A stretch of 64,000 nt of DNA from Vibrio sp. SS-MA-C1-2 (GCF_021513135.1 NZ_CP090981.1:1116001-1180000); one strand, 5' to 3'. Numbered from the stretch's first letter, positions 16,405 through 30,185 are shown. Notes: a model not told the origin generated them from the letters alone. Program-made: numbers and translations.

Positions 16405-18348
16405 ATGAATAAACGACTTTGGCCTTTAATACCATTTTTGTCTTTAATAAAATTTTCGCCTTCAGCCATAGGCGGTGCAATATTGACGTTACTGTTCCTG
16501 AGCTCTCAAGTTTCGGCTGCGGAAGGGACAACAGAGGGATCCAAAACAACGGTTCCAACTAATAATACACTTCCAAGTCATCTAACATGGATCAGTAATT
16601 TGAATGAGCCGTTATTCTCTTCTGATAAAGCCAAATTTGGAGGTGTTTATCGTACTTTTGATACCAGCTTTCCGCAAACATTTCGAACAGTTGGACCGGA
16701 TTCTAATGGATCGTTTCGAGCTTGGTTAACCGGAGGGAATTTAGCCCTTGTTGATATGCATCCAAATAATGGTAAGTGGTTACCTGCACTAGCCAGTAGC
16801 TGGGCATATGGTGATGATCATAAAACGGTTTATTTTAAGTTAAATCCTAATGCAAAGTGGAGTGATGGCAAACCTGTTACTGCTGCCGACTTTCAATTTA
16901 TGCTCAAATTTATGCGCTCTAAAGATATTGTTGCTCCTTGGTATAATGATTTTTATCGCTCAGAACTGGAAGAGATTATTCAATTTGATCCGCATACCTT
17001 GGCCGTGGTCTCTTCGAAACCTCGTAATCGCGATGAATTAATGATGTTTGTCAATATGACTCCTCGTCCAGCCCATTTCTATGCGAATCCGAAAAATGAT
17101 AAAAACAAGGATGGCATTGAAGATAAATATGTTCGTTATTACAACTTTAAAGCTGAACCGGTTACTGGCCCTTATTATGTGAGCAAAATCAAAAAAGGCA
17201 AAAGTATCGAGTTAAAGCATGTGGGACAAAATTGGTGGGGATATGAAAACCGCTATTTTCAACACCGTTATAACTTTGAACGAATTAATATCAAAATCGT
17301 TCGAGATCGAGATATAGCATTAAAGTATTTTGAAAAAGGTCAATTTGACACCTTTAGTATGTTATTCCCTTCGATTTGGCATGAAAAAGCCAAAGGTGAA
17401 CGCTACGACAAAGGGTATATCAATAAAGCGTGGCTCTATAATCAAGCGCCCGATGGTGCTGGTGGCGTATGGATGAATACCGCGCAACCATTATTAAATA
17501 ATATTGATCTTCGTCAAGGAGTGATGCATGCCATCGATATTCAGACGATGATAAAAACCGTGCTACGAGGGGATTATGTTCAAAAACCTCATGGTTTAGG
17601 GTCTGGACATGGAAAATATGATAATCCGAATAATCACCCACCGAAATTTGATCCAAAATTAGCGGCGGAGTATTTTGTTAAAGCGGGATTTAATAAAATT
17701 GACTCTGATGGCATAAGAATCAATGAAAAAGGTCAACGTTTAGCGTTTGAATTAACTTATCTAGCTAAAATTCATACTCCACGAGTGGTGGTACTACGAG
17801 AACAAGCAAAACTGGCTGGATTAGATCTGCAGTTGAAGCTAGTGGAAGGTTCAACAGGCTTTAAGTATATTTTAGAGAAGAAGCATCAATTAGCTTTGCT
17901 TGGTATGAATGGAGGTTTAATTCCAGCTTATTGGCAATATTTCCACTCGGCTAATGCCAATAAACCTCAATCAAATAATTTCACTAATTACAGCTCGCCA
18001 GAAATGGATAAATTAATTGAGCAGTATCGTAATGAGTTTGATATTGATACTAAACAAAACCTCTCACAGCAAATTCAACAGTTAGTGACAGATGCGGCCG
18101 TTATTGTACCGGGTTATGGCGTGCCGTATTCGCGTGCCGCTTACTGGCGTTGGGTCAAGCTGCCTGAAGAGCCAGCAACGAAATTATCAACGACCCTTTT
18201 CTATGAGGGTGGTTTTAGTGGGACGCCATCAACCTTTTGGTTTGATGAAGATGAAAAACGCGCCACGTTAAAAGCAATGGATGAAGGTAAAAGCTTTCCG
18301 GCTTCTTTGATTATTGATAAGACTTATTTGAACCAAGAGGCTCTGTAA
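16405..18348 (+). CDS. Peptide ABC transporter substrate-binding protein, YejA-like (SBP family 5)
   Basis: A 647-residue periplasmic binding protein of solute-binding family 5. The N-terminus is long before a hydrophobic core that ends near SAAEG at about residue 40, so a late internal start is conceivable, but AAGGAG lies upstream of the annotated ATG. Family-type segments: KFGGVYRTFDTSFPQTFR near 77 and WSDGKPVTAADFQFMLKFM near 150 (the classical SBP5 signature). Length matches YejA-like proteins (about 600) rather than OppA (about 540). It lies between the permease genes and the ATPase genes. Confidence 0.88.
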   Translation: MNKRLWPLIPFLSLIKFSPSAIGGAILTLLFLSSQVSAAEGTTEGSKTTVPTNNTLPSHLTWISNLNEPLFSSDKAKFGGVYRTFDTSFPQTFRTVGPDSNGSFRAWLTGGNLALVDMHPNNGKWLPALASSWAYGDDHKTVYFKLNPNAKWSDGKPVTAADFQFMLKFMRSKDIVAPWYNDFYRSELEEIIQFDPHTLAVVSSKPRNRDELMMFVNMTPRPAHFYANPKNDKNKDGIEDKYVRYYNFKAEPVTGPYYVSKIKKGKSIELKHVGQNWWGYENRYFQHRYNFERINIKIVRDRDIALKYFEKGQFDTFSMLFPSIWHEKAKGERYDKGYINKAWLYNQAPDGAGGVWMNTAQPLLNNIDLRQGVMHAIDIQTMIKTVLRGDYVQKPHGLGSGHGKYDNPNNHPPKFDPKLAAEYFVKAGFNKIDSDGIRINEKGQRLAFELTYLAKIHTPRVVVLREQAKLAGLDLQLKLVEGSTGFKYILEKKHQLALLGMNGGLIPAYWQYFHSANANKPQSNNFTNYSSPEMDKLIEQYRNEFDIDTKQNLSQQIQQLVTDAAVIVPGYGVPYSRAAYWRWVKLPEEPATKLSTTLFYEGGFSGTPSTFWFDEDEKRATLKAMDEGKSFPASLIIDKTYLNQEAL

Positions 18349-18373
18349 GGTGATAAAACGAAAGGAGTCGAGT

Positions 18374-19348
18374 ATGACTGACTTACCTTTATTGGAAATA
18401 AAAGAGGTGACGACTTCATTTGCCACTGACAATGGGGTGGTGAATGTCTTAGATGGCGTGAGTTTCTCTTTAAAAGCAGGAAAAACATTAGGAATTGTAG
18501 GTGAGTCAGGTTGTGGCAAAAGTGTCACGGCGATGTCGATCATGCGTCTACTGCCTCAACCTGCGGGGAGAGTTGAATCGGGGGAGATCCTATTTCATCA
18601 GCAAGATATGTTGAAATTGTCGCTCAAGGATCTATATCAGTTGCGGGGAAATCGAATTGCGATGATATTTCAAGATCCGATGACCGCATTGAATCCGGTT
18701 CAAACGATTCGACAACAGCTCTTTGAGGTGTACCAACTTCATCAACCTAAGTTATCCAAGCAAGCTCGTGAACAACAGGCGGTGGAGATATTAACGAAAG
18801 TTGGTATTCCTTCTCCTCAAGCACGTTTGTCTGAGTATCCGCATCAACTTTCTGGTGGTATGAGACAAAGGGTGATGATTGCGATCGCCCTCGCTTGTAA
18901 ACCCGATATATTGATTGCCGATGAGCCGACTACAGCTCTGGATGTGACGATTCAAGCTCAAATTTTAGAGTTAATGCGCCAATTGCAGCAAGAGACTGGG
19001 ATGGCGATTATTTTTATTACCCATGATCTTGGTGTGATAGCTGAGATGTGTGATGACGTAGTGGTGATGTATGCGGGGAAAGTCGTTGAAAAAGCGGATG
19101 TTGTCACTCTGTTTGATTCGCCGCTACATCCTTATACCCAGGGGTTACACGCTTCAATCCCTAAATTGACGACTATTGAGAAGAGCCAGCTTAATACCAT
19201 TCAAGGGACTGTCCCAAGTTTAGACCAAATGCCAAAAGGGTGCCGTTTCTCTAATCGTTGTCAAAAAGTCTCTGAACAATGTAAGCAGCAGCCGATAACC
19301 GAATCATATGCAGCGCAACATCAAGTGGCATGTTGGCATATTCATTAA
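18374..19348 (+). CDS. Peptide ABC transporter ATP-binding protein, DppD/OppD-like
   Basis: First ATPase, about 324 residues. Walker A GESGCGKS is near residue 45, the signature LSGGMRQR near 158, and Walker B ILIADEPTTALD near 178. The C-terminal oligopeptide-transporter extension contains the Cys-rich GCRFSNRCQ...C...C segment that binds an iron-sulfur cluster in DppD/OppD proteins. Start: ATG at 18374 after AAAGGAG; an in-frame GTG at 18350 right after the previous stop lacks a site. Unlike E. coli YejF, where both ATPase halves are fused, this operon has two separate ATPase genes. Confidence 0.9.
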   Translation: MTDLPLLEIKEVTTSFATDNGVVNVLDGVSFSLKAGKTLGIVGESGCGKSVTAMSIMRLLPQPAGRVESGEILFHQQDMLKLSLKDLYQLRGNRIAMIFQDPMTALNPVQTIRQQLFEVYQLHQPKLSKQAREQQAVEILTKVGIPSPQARLSEYPHQLSGGMRQRVMIAIALACKPDILIADEPTTALDVTIQAQILELMRQLQQETGMAIIFITHDLGVIAEMCDDVVVMYAGKVVEKADVVTLFDSPLHPYTQGLHASIPKLTTIEKSQLNTIQGTVPSLDQMPKGCRFSNRCQKVSEQCKQQPITESYAAQHQVACWHIH

Positions 19349-19357
19349 GAGGTGATT

Positions 19358-20416
19358 ATGAGTGAAACAGAAATAAAATCATCGTCACCTCTATTGGTTG
19401 TTGATGGTTTAGAAAAGCAGTTTGTGAGTGGCGGGGGATTTTTGCAACCGAAGAGAGTGGTTCATGCTGTTGATGATGTTTCACTTCATGTCAATGTAGG
19501 TGAAACTCTCGGTATTGTTGGTGAGTCGGGCTGCGGTAAATCAACGTTAGGAAAAACGATATTAAATCTTCATGCAGCCACAAAAGGTGAAATCTGTTTT
19601 GAAGGGCGAGATCTAACCAAACTGAATAATAAAGAGATGAGGGATCTAAGACAGAAAGTACAAATTGTCTTTCAAGATCCGCTAGAGTCATTAAACAGTC
19701 GACAAACGGTTTATCAGATTTTAGAAGAGCCTTTTATCATTCATAATGTCGGTACAACTGAAGAGCGCCAGCAATGGATAGAGCAGTTATTAATAAAAGT
19801 AGGTTTGAATCTGGCAGCAAAAGAGAAGTATCCTCATGAGTTTTCTGGTGGTCAGCGCCAGAGGATTGGTATTGCGCGGGCGATAGCGTTAAAACCTAAA
19901 TTATTGGTGTGTGATGAAGCCGTGTCAGCATTAGATGTTTCAGTGCAATCGCAAATTCTCAATCTGCTGCTTACTCTACAACAGGAATTATCATTAGCGA
20001 TGATCTTTATTGCACATGATCTCTCTGTCGTTAAACATATGTCTGATCGTATTGCTGTAATGTATTTAGGACGAATTGTAGAGACAGGAACGACAGAGGA
20101 TATTTTTCATTACCCCAAGCACCCTTATACTGAAGCACTGCTTTCTGCTATTCCAATTACGCATCCAAAAGATCGTGGGCGAGAAAGAATTATTCTGCAA
20201 GGGGATGTGCCTTCTCCACTCAATCCACCGACAGGTTGTCACTTTCATCCACGTTGCCGTTATGCGACAGATAAGTGTCGAAGTGAATCACCGACATTAT
20301 TAGGCTTAGAACAACGCAGTAAAGAGAGAAACGATGAGCCAGACCACAATAGAGCTAAGTTAGATAAACAACACAATGTTGCTTGTCATTATCCATTATC
20401 TTCTCTTTGTACTTAA
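19358..20416 (+). CDS. Peptide ABC transporter ATP-binding protein, DppF/OppF-like
   Basis: Second ATPase, about 352 residues. Walker A GESGCGKS near residue 57, signature FSGGQRQR near 165, Walker B LLVCDEAVSALD near 185, and a C-terminal PTGCHFHPRCRYATDKC iron-sulfur-type segment. The ATG at 19358 lies five bases after AAGAGG and nine bases after the previous stop. Residues about 320-345 form a charged insert (RSKERNDEPDHNRAK) before the final cysteine. Last gene of the operon; a weak hairpin (GCTTCAT/ATGAAGC at 20447-20475) follows without a T-run. Confidence 0.9.
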   Translation: MSETEIKSSSPLLVVDGLEKQFVSGGGFLQPKRVVHAVDDVSLHVNVGETLGIVGESGCGKSTLGKTILNLHAATKGEICFEGRDLTKLNNKEMRDLRQKVQIVFQDPLESLNSRQTVYQILEEPFIIHNVGTTEERQQWIEQLLIKVGLNLAAKEKYPHEFSGGQRQRIGIARAIALKPKLLVCDEAVSALDVSVQSQILNLLLTLQQELSLAMIFIAHDLSVVKHMSDRIAVMYLGRIVETGTTEDIFHYPKHPYTEALLSAIPITHPKDRGRERIILQGDVPSPLNPPTGCHFHPRCRYATDKCRSESPTLLGLEQRSKERNDEPDHNRAKLDKQHNVACHYPLSSLCT

Positions 20417-20540
20417 AGTGGTTAGATGATTGAATCATTAGAATCGGCTTCATTCTCTTATAATTAGTATGAAGCGCCACATGATTCATATATTTTTTGT
20501 TGCTATATTCACCTTTTTGGTGGTTATTTGTTCGAACGAT

Positions 20541-20598
20541 AAAAAAGTACAATTTATTTAAAAAAAGTAGTTGCCAAAGTGAAATGGATCTCTATAAT
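20541..20598 (+). promoter_or_regulatory. rrn P1 promoter with A/T-rich UP region
   Basis: TTGCCA (20571-20576) and TATAAT (20593-20598) with a 16-base spacer, preceded by A/T tracts typical of an UP element and followed by a GC-rich GCGCTC discriminator, the hallmark of stringently controlled rRNA promoters. Confidence 0.8.
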
Positions 20599-20662
20599 GC
20601 GCTCTCGTTGTCACGGGGAAGCTCGCTGATAACACGTTGATTAAGAAACTTTTAAAAAGTTC

Positions 20663-20690
20663 TTGACTCAATATGAAAAGTGAGTAGAAT
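20663..20690 (+). promoter_or_regulatory. rrn P2 promoter
   Basis: TTGACT and TAGAAT with a 16-base spacer, about 90 bases downstream of P1 and 280 bases before 16S. Confidence 0.7.
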
Positions 20691-20716
20691 CCTTTTCTCG
20701 CTGGCAAAGCTAGCAA

Positions 20717-20730
20717 GCTCTTTAACAATT
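20717..20730 (+). promoter_or_regulatory. boxA antitermination element, 16S leader
   Basis: GCTCTTTAACAATT is the conserved rrn boxA bound by NusB/NusE in the leader transcript. Confidence 0.85.
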
Positions 20731-20972
20731 TAACTTATTCAATCTGTGTGGGCACTCGTTATCGAGAATCAACAAAAAGATTACTCAATGAACTGAGTGA
20801 CCAATACAGTGTAAGACATAATTTATTATGAATTATACTGGCACAGTCAATTCACTATCATTCTGTTGGAATGATAGTAGCTTTAAGATTACAGTCTAAC
20901 TTTATTTATAAGGTTGGATTTAGTTTTGAAGTCAGTATTCGTTGAGCCGTTTCGAAAGAAACAACAAAACTT

Positions 20973-22518
<1,546 letters not shown>

Positions 22519-22608
22519 ACGATTTGATATTTCGTGATGAGTACCCACACAGATTGAATTAAGTTAAAAAATTAAAGAGAAGATGTGCCCAACACATCAA
22601 AACACTTA

Positions 22609-22684
22609 GTCCCGTTCGTCTAGAGGCCTAGGACACCGCCCTTTCACGGCGGTAACAGGGGTTCGACTCCCCTACGGGACGCCA
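22609..22684 (+). tRNA. tRNA-Glu (TTC)
   Basis: 76 bases including the encoded CCA. GTCCCGT/ACGGGAC acceptor pairing, anticodon TTC in the CTTTCAC loop, and GGTTCGACTCC T-arm. First of three tRNAs in the 16S-23S spacer. Confidence 0.97.
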
Positions 22685-22715
22685 CTTTCTTCTGGCTTTT
22701 GGCCTGAATAAAGAA

Positions 22716-22791
22716 GGGTCGTTAGCTCAGTTGGTAGAGCAGTTGACTTTTAATCAATTGGTCGCAGGTTCGAATCCTGCACGACCCACCA
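22716..22791 (+). tRNA. tRNA-Lys (TTT)
   Basis: 76 bases with encoded CCA. GGGTCGT/ACGACCC acceptor stem, anticodon TTT in CTTTTAA, and GGTTCGAATCC T-arm. Confidence 0.97.
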
Positions 22792-22822
22792 TTCTATCTC
22801 ACGATGGAATTAAAACTATCGT

Positions 22823-22898
22823 GGGCGATTAGCTCAGTTGGGAGAGCACCTCCCTTACAAGGAGGGGGTCACTGGTTCGAGCCCAGTATCGCCCACCA
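22823..22898 (+). tRNA. tRNA-Val (TAC)
   Basis: 76 bases with encoded CCA. GGGCGAT/ATCGCCC acceptor stem, anticodon TAC in CTTACAA, and GGTTCGAGCCC T-arm. Last tRNA before the 23S gene. Confidence 0.97.
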
Positions 22899-22965
22899 CT
22901 TTCTAAGTGTTTTTATTTAGAATATTTAAAAAGTGGTATTTATTATCACGGTCTTGAAAAAGACA

Positions 22966-22981
22966 TGCTCTTTAACAATTT
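22966..22981 (+). promoter_or_regulatory. boxA antitermination element, 23S spacer
   Basis: TGCTCTTTAACAATTT repeats the leader boxA in the spacer before 23S, as usual for rrn operons. The remaining 250 bases of spacer are processing stem sequence with no gene. Confidence 0.85.
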
Positions 22982-23231
22982 GGAAAGCTGACTAGTAAAC
23001 TCATTAGTGATTTTTTAATCATTAATAAGTTGAAAAGTAATAATTGTTTATTCGAAAGAATAAACGAGTTCTCAACACAATACACATTCAAGTGTCTTGT
23101 ATTCAAATTAACATCATTGATGTTAATTCTATATTGAGTCCGGCAAACGATAATTAACATTACCCTGTTGATTATCAACAATCAAAAACCTTGGTTGTTT
23201 GAACATACATAAAGACCCTTTCGGGTTGTAT

Positions 23232-26126
<2,895 letters not shown>

Positions 26127-26273
26127 ACAACACCCAAAGGGTTTTGATGGACTCAAAAGAATACGACTCGACGAGTCAAAAGATACTTGAATGAAGTATT
26201 GAGAATATTATTACGATTTATCAGACTTTCCAAATTTCGTTAAACGCGAATATTCGCGGTTAACAACAAAATT

Positions 26274-26393
26274 TGCTTGGCGACCATAGCATTGTGGACC
26301 CACCTGATTCCATTCCGAACTCAGAAGTGAAACACAATCGCGCCGATGGTAGTGTGGGGTCTCCCCATGTGAGAGTAGGTCATCGCCAGGCTT
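26274..26393 (+). rRNA. rrf: 5S ribosomal RNA
   Basis: About 120 bases, TGCTTGGCGACC to CGCCAGGCTT, with the conserved CCGAACTCAGAAGTGAAAC core. The end stems pair with one G-U. Confidence 0.95.
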
Positions 26394-26435
26394 CAAATTT
26401 AAGTTTTTGTGCTTTGAACACACATTAACTTGAGT

Positions 26436-26512
26436 GGAGCGGTAGTTCAGTTGGTTAGAATACCGGCCTGTCACGCCGGGGGTCGCGGGTTCGAGTCCCG
26501 TCCGCTCCGCCA
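26436..26512 (+). tRNA. tRNA-Asp (GTC)
   Basis: 77 bases with encoded CCA. GGAGCGG/CCGCTCC acceptor stem, anticodon GTC in CTGTCAC, and GGTTCGAGTCC T-arm. Part of the rrn operon tail. Confidence 0.97.
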
Positions 26513-26550
26513 CTTATTTAGAGTTGTATAACTCTTAAAAATTATACGCT

Positions 26551-26627
<77 letters not shown>

Positions 26628-26633
26628 CTTTAG

Positions 26634-26667
26634 AAAAAGGCTTAATCTTCGGATTAAGCCTTTTTTG
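26634..26667 (+). terminator. rrn operon terminator
   Basis: GGCTTAATC-TTCG-GATTAAGCC hairpin with a UUCG-type tetraloop and a run of six Ts, seven bases after tRNA-Trp. Confidence 0.92.
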
Positions 26668-26711
26668 CGTTTAAACGTGTAAATACAAATATGGGTAGAT
26701 GTATAAAGTGA

Positions 26712-26790
26712 AGGGATATTGGCAGAGCAGCGGATCCCACCATACCGAAGATCAGGCGTGTTAGGCGTTTGAATCTCTCAACCTCTATCA
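26712..26790 (+). pseudogene. tRNA-Trp pseudogene, copy 1
   Basis: It matches tRNA-Trp over TTGGCAGAGCAGCGGAT, GGCGTGTT and TTTGAATCTCTC, but lacks about eight bases of the acceptor/D-stem, carries a longer foreign-looking stretch (CCACCATACCGAAGATCA) in place of the anticodon arm, and has no CCA end. It cannot fold as a tRNA. It is followed by a second copy of the rrn terminator. Confidence 0.82.
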
Positions 26791-26796
26791 TTTTAA

Positions 26797-26830
26797 AGAA
26801 AGGCTTAATCTTCGGATTAAGCCTTTTTTG
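26797..26830 (+). terminator. Second copy of the rrn terminator
   Basis: A hairpin identical in stem and loop to the first (GGCTTAATC-TTCG-GATTAAGCC, six Ts), 163 bases downstream; part of a 163-base tandem duplication. Confidence 0.85.
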
Positions 26831-26871
26831 CGTTTAAACGTGTAAATAAAAATATGGGTAGATGTATAAAG

Positions 26872-26930
26872 TGAGGGGATATTGGCAGAGCAGCGGATCC
26901 CACCATACCGAAGATCAGGCGTGTTGGGAG
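26872..26930 (+). pseudogene. tRNA-Trp pseudogene, copy 2 (truncated)
   Basis: This repeats copy 1, including the same foreign anticodon-arm stretch, but keeps AGGGG at the start and GTGTTGGGAG, which are closer to the intact tRNA. It stops abruptly at position 26930 before the T-arm. Confidence 0.8.
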
Positions 26931-27045
26931 AATATTAAGGTGATAAATACTTTATATTATTTTAATAAAAATATTCAATTAGGTGAGTATTATGAAAATA
27001 ATCAACTAGGCTAAAGAAGTTGTCTAATTAATAGGAGTTGATTGT

Positions 27046-27675
27046 ATGGGGTTTTTTAAGTGGTTTTTTGTTCAAACCGATCCGACTCGACGTCGTTTTG
27101 GTATTGCTGCTATTATTGGGGTTATTACAGGTATTGTTTCGGCATTTGTGAAATGGGGTGCTGAAAATCCTCTACCACCTAGAAGCCCTGTTGATATGTG
27201 GGCTGAAGGATGTATTCCTGAAAAGTTAATTCGTGCTGCAGAGCATATAGATTGTTCTCGTAATTTTTTAAATCCACCTTATGTTTTTTTGCGTGACTGG
27301 TTACATCTTGCAGATCCAAATGCAGCTGTGTATACCTTTGCAGGGCATATCTTTAACTGGGTTGGTGTCACACATATTATTTTTTCCATTGTATTTGGTT
27401 TAGGTTATTGTATTGTTGTTGAAATATTCCCTAAATTTAAACTTTGGCAAGGTCTGTTAGCTGGTGCGTTAGCTCAATTCTTTGTTCATATGGTTTCTTT
27501 CCCATTAATGGGGCTAACACCACCATTATCTGACTTGCCTACGTATGAATGGATTTCTGAGATTGTAGGGCATTTAATTTGGTTCTGGTCGATAGAAATT
27601 ATGCGTCGTGATCTTCGTAATCGATGGACAAAAGAACCTGATCCTGAAGTACCGTTAGATTCACCTTTTAGATAA
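27046..27675 (+). CDS. YagU family inner-membrane protein (DUF1440)
   Basis: A 209-residue membrane protein of the YagU/DUF1440 family, with about four hydrophobic segments (roughly residues 18-36, 105-130, 137-158 and 170-190). Typical features are an N-terminal [19 protein letters not shown], the [10 protein letters not shown] loop and the C-terminal [14 protein letters not shown]. The E. coli homologue is linked to acid resistance; no biochemical activity is known to me. AGGAG lies 8 bases before the ATG. Single gene between the tRNA-Trp pseudogenes and an ERIC element. Confidence 0.85.
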   Translation: MGFFKWFFVQTDPTRRRFGIAAIIGVITGIVSAFVKWGAENPLPPRSPVDMWAEGCIPEKLIRAAEHIDCSRNFLNPPYVFLRDWLHLADPNAAVYTFAGHIFNWVGVTHIIFSIVFGLGYCIVVEIFPKFKLWQGLLAGALAQFFVHMVSFPLMGLTPPLSDLPTYEWISEIVGHLIWFWSIEIMRRDLRNRWTKEPDPEVPLDSPFR

Positions 27676-27715
27676 ACATTAAACTGAAGGTACTTATTAT
27701 AAGAGTCATAGCCTC

Positions 27716-27843
27716 TATATCCTTCTTACTTGAAGTTGCAAGGTTGTTGGCGTCGCTCATTCGCCCCAATCATAGAGTATACCTATACTCATGGGGCGTC
27801 ACTCACTTGCCGCCTACTAGCAACTTCAATTACTTTGGGTATA
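27716..27843. repeat. ERIC/IRU-type repeat, full length, copy 6
   Basis: 128 bases, TATATCCTTCTTACTTGAAG at one end and TTACTTTGGGTATA at the other, with CATTCGCCCCAATCATAGAG and GGGGCGTCACTCACTTGCCG inside. It lies between the yagU-like gene and the convergent rhombosortase gene. Confidence 0.92.
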
Positions 27844-27844
27844 C

Positions 27845-28432
27845 TTATAAAAGGTTATGACTTTTTTCTTTTAATCGAGTAAATAATAACAAGAAAAATG
27901 CCGCCGCCATTCCTGCAAAATGAGCTTGTGTCGCAACTTGGGCATTGATTAACTCTGAAGAGTAACTGCTACCACCATAAATTTGTTCCCAAACGACTTT
28001 GAATATGCCTGCGATTAAAAATAGCCAACCACCTTTTAGCTTATTTTTGATATCTAAGCCAATTCCCCAGAAAAAGAGACCGTGAAGCATACCAGACAAA
28101 CCAACATACCAGTTGAGTTGTGTAATTAATAATAAAGATCCAATAACAGTAGAGAAGTAAAGTAACAATAAAAGCAACCTTTTTGCTGTTAAGTAGCGTT
28201 GAAAAAGGATGACTAATAAAAATAGACCAGCAAGGTTCATTATCAGATGCCAGCCGTTGGTATGAACCATATTTCCTGTTATGATCCTCCACCACTCACC
28301 TTGATAAATAGCACTTCGTTGCCAAATGAGTACATTATACAGTGCAGTATATTGAGCGAGAATTGAAGTTAGAGCAATCAGTAATGTTGTAATAATAAGA
28401 GGCAAAATATGTCCACCCGAAAAATATGTCAA
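27845..28432 (-). CDS. rrtA: Rhombosortase (rhomboid-family intramembrane protease)
   Basis: A 195-residue membrane protein with about six hydrophobic segments, matching the rhombosortase branch of rhomboid proteases. The catalytic serine is in YVGLSGMLHG (near residue 114) and the catalytic histidine in TQAHFAGM (near 172); the WWRIITGNMVHTNGWHLIMN loop near 47-66 is also family-typical. Rhombosortases process proteins with a GlyGly-CTERM tail in type II secretion. The longest frame starts at a TTG with no clear ribosome-binding site, and would overlap the divergent DTW gene by 24 bases, so the exact start is uncertain. No GlyGly-CTERM substrate is seen in this window. Confidence 0.82.
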   Translation of the reverse strand: MTYFSGGHILPLIITTLLIALTSILAQYTALYNVLIWQRSAIYQGEWWRIITGNMVHTNGWHLIMNLAGLFLLVILFQRYLTAKRLLLLLLYFSTVIGSLLLITQLNWYVGLSGMLHGLFFWGIGLDIKNKLKGGWLFLIAGIFKVVWEQIYGGSSYSSELINAQVATQAHFAGMAAAFFLLLFTRLKEKSHNLL

Positions 28433-29031
28433 AAATGCGGTAAAGCTGAAGTTGCTTGTATTTGTCCTTGGATAGAGTCAATTAAACCAACGACTGAATT
28501 GATTATATTACAGCATCCTAGCGAGGTGAAAAGAGCAATTGGCACAGCGAGAATATTGAGCCTTTCATTAACTAATTGTCAGCTATTTATTGGAGAGGAT
28601 TTTTCTGAGCATCAAGCGTTGAATCAATTACTTAATAATCCTAATTATGAAATTTCTATTCTTTATCCTGATGATAAAGCACTATCGATCTCTGACTATT
28701 ATTCTCAATTTGAAGATAAGAGAAAAAAGCGGTAATACTATTAGATGGAACGTGGAAAAAAGCTTACAAGATTTGGCTATTATCGACTAATTTACATCAC
28801 CTACCCACAGTGACCTTTGCAAGTCATGTTACGACAGAATATCGAATTAGAAAAGCGAAGCGAGATGATAGCTTTTCAACGGTAGAGGCTGGGTATCAAG
28901 CTTTAGTTGAATTAGAACCAAAGAATAAAGCTCAATTTCAGCCGCTATTATCCGTATTTGAAAAGATGATTAACTTTCAAATTTCAGCGATGCCAGAAAA
29001 AGTTTATCAGCAAAACTATTTAAAAAAATAA
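28409..29031 (+). CDS. DTW-domain tRNA-uridine aminocarboxypropyltransferase (TapT/YfiP type), frameshifted
   Basis: DTW-domain protein, in E. coli the enzyme making acp3U47 in tRNA from S-adenosylmethionine. The N-terminal zinc-type cysteines are CQKCGKAEVACICPW (residues 7-21), and the diagnostic motif DGTWKKAYK appears only in the second reading frame. The frame breaks in an A6 run at 28723-28728: adding one A joins ...EDKRKK to AVILLDGTW and gives about 207 residues, the expected size. As deposited the product stops 108 residues in, before the DTW motif, so it would be inactive. A sequencing indel is the likeliest cause. Divergent from, and slightly overlapping, rrtA. Confidence 0.8.
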
Positions 29032-29076
29032 CCTTGCTGATTTTATATAATGGGCATTAATTGAGCCTAATACTCT

Positions 29077-29935
29077 TTATTTAGAGTGGAATTGTTCACA
29101 TGCCATTAAGGTATTTTCTATTAATGTAGCCACCGTCATAGGGCCTACACCACCGGGAACAGGACTAATATAGCCAGCGCGTTCTTTGGCTTTATCAAAC
29201 TCAACATCACCAATTAATTTACCATTTGTACCACGGTTAATCCCGACATCTAATACAACGGCTCCAGGTTTAATCCATTCACCCGGAATAAAGTTAGGCT
29301 TACCAACAGCAACAACAAGAATATCTGCTTGGCGAACATGCATTTCTAGATCTTGGGTAAAGCGATGACAAATTGTTGTCGTACAACCTACAAGAAGAAA
29401 CTCTAAACTCATTGGTCGTCCAACAATATTTGAAGCTCCAACCACAACAGCATGCTTACCTCGAGTTTCAATATTATAGCGTTCAAGTAATGTGATGATG
29501 CCTTTGGGTGTACATGAGCGCAATTTAGGAATACGTTGACAGAGGCGACCGACATTATAAGGGTGGAAGCCATCGACATCTTTTTTCTGGGGAGATCGAC
29601 TCTAATACTTTTACAGAATCAAGCCCAGCTGGAAGCGGTAGTTGAACTAAAATTCCATCAATAGTGTCATCGTTATTTAATTCATCGATCAGAGCGAGAA
29701 GATCTCTCTCATTAGTCTGGATCGGAAGATCGTAAGATTTAGAGATAAACCCAACTTCTTCACAGGCTCTTCTTTTACTTCCTACATAAATTTGAGATGC
29801 TGGATCTGCACCGACAAGGATAACTGCAAGTCCCGGCGCTCGATGGCCACTTTCTAGGCGAGCTTTTACTCGTGCCGCTACTTCCTCCCTAACTGTTTTT
29901 GAAATTAACTTTCCATCAATAATATGAGCAGACAT
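29077..29935 (-). CDS. folD: Bifunctional methylene-THF dehydrogenase/cyclohydrolase FolD, frameshifted
   Basis: Cytosolic folate enzyme converting 5,10-methylene-THF to 10-formyl-THF. The N-terminal half has the catalytic region [13 protein letters not shown] (Lys of the YxxxK motif) and [10 protein letters not shown]. The C-terminal half has RSCTPKGI and the Rossmann motif [12 protein letters not shown], ending with [10 protein letters not shown]. The two halves are out of frame at a T6 run (29581-29586, A6 in the coding strand): removing one A restores [15 protein letters not shown] and a protein of about 285 residues, like E. coli FolD (288). Because folD is usually essential, a sequencing error is more likely than gene loss. 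Single gene, downstream of tRNA-Arg in the opposite sense. Confidence 0.88.
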
Positions 29936-30054
29936 ACAATTCCTATTTTAATGACGTGGAGGGTGTGATTGTCGCAGAAAGTAACAAGGCTGTCAGTAGT
30001 TGTTTAATATCGATTACAGATTAAGCAAGTAGTTAAAATGATTTAAGTTATCTA

Positions 30055-30081
30055 TTGACGAAAAGGTTCAGCTCCGTATAA
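30055..30081 (+). promoter_or_regulatory. Promoter of tRNA-Arg
   Basis: TTGACG and TATAAT with a 15-base spacer (16 if the -35 is read one base earlier), 18 bases before the tRNA. Confidence 0.65.
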
Positions 30082-30099
30082 TCGCCATGTACCAAACAG

Positions 30100-30176
<77 letters not shown>

Positions 30177-30185
30177 ATTTTGGTG

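Noticed and set aside
28810-29031. Separate 73-residue protein
   Set aside because: It is the C-terminal part of the frameshifted DTW gene, not an independent gene.
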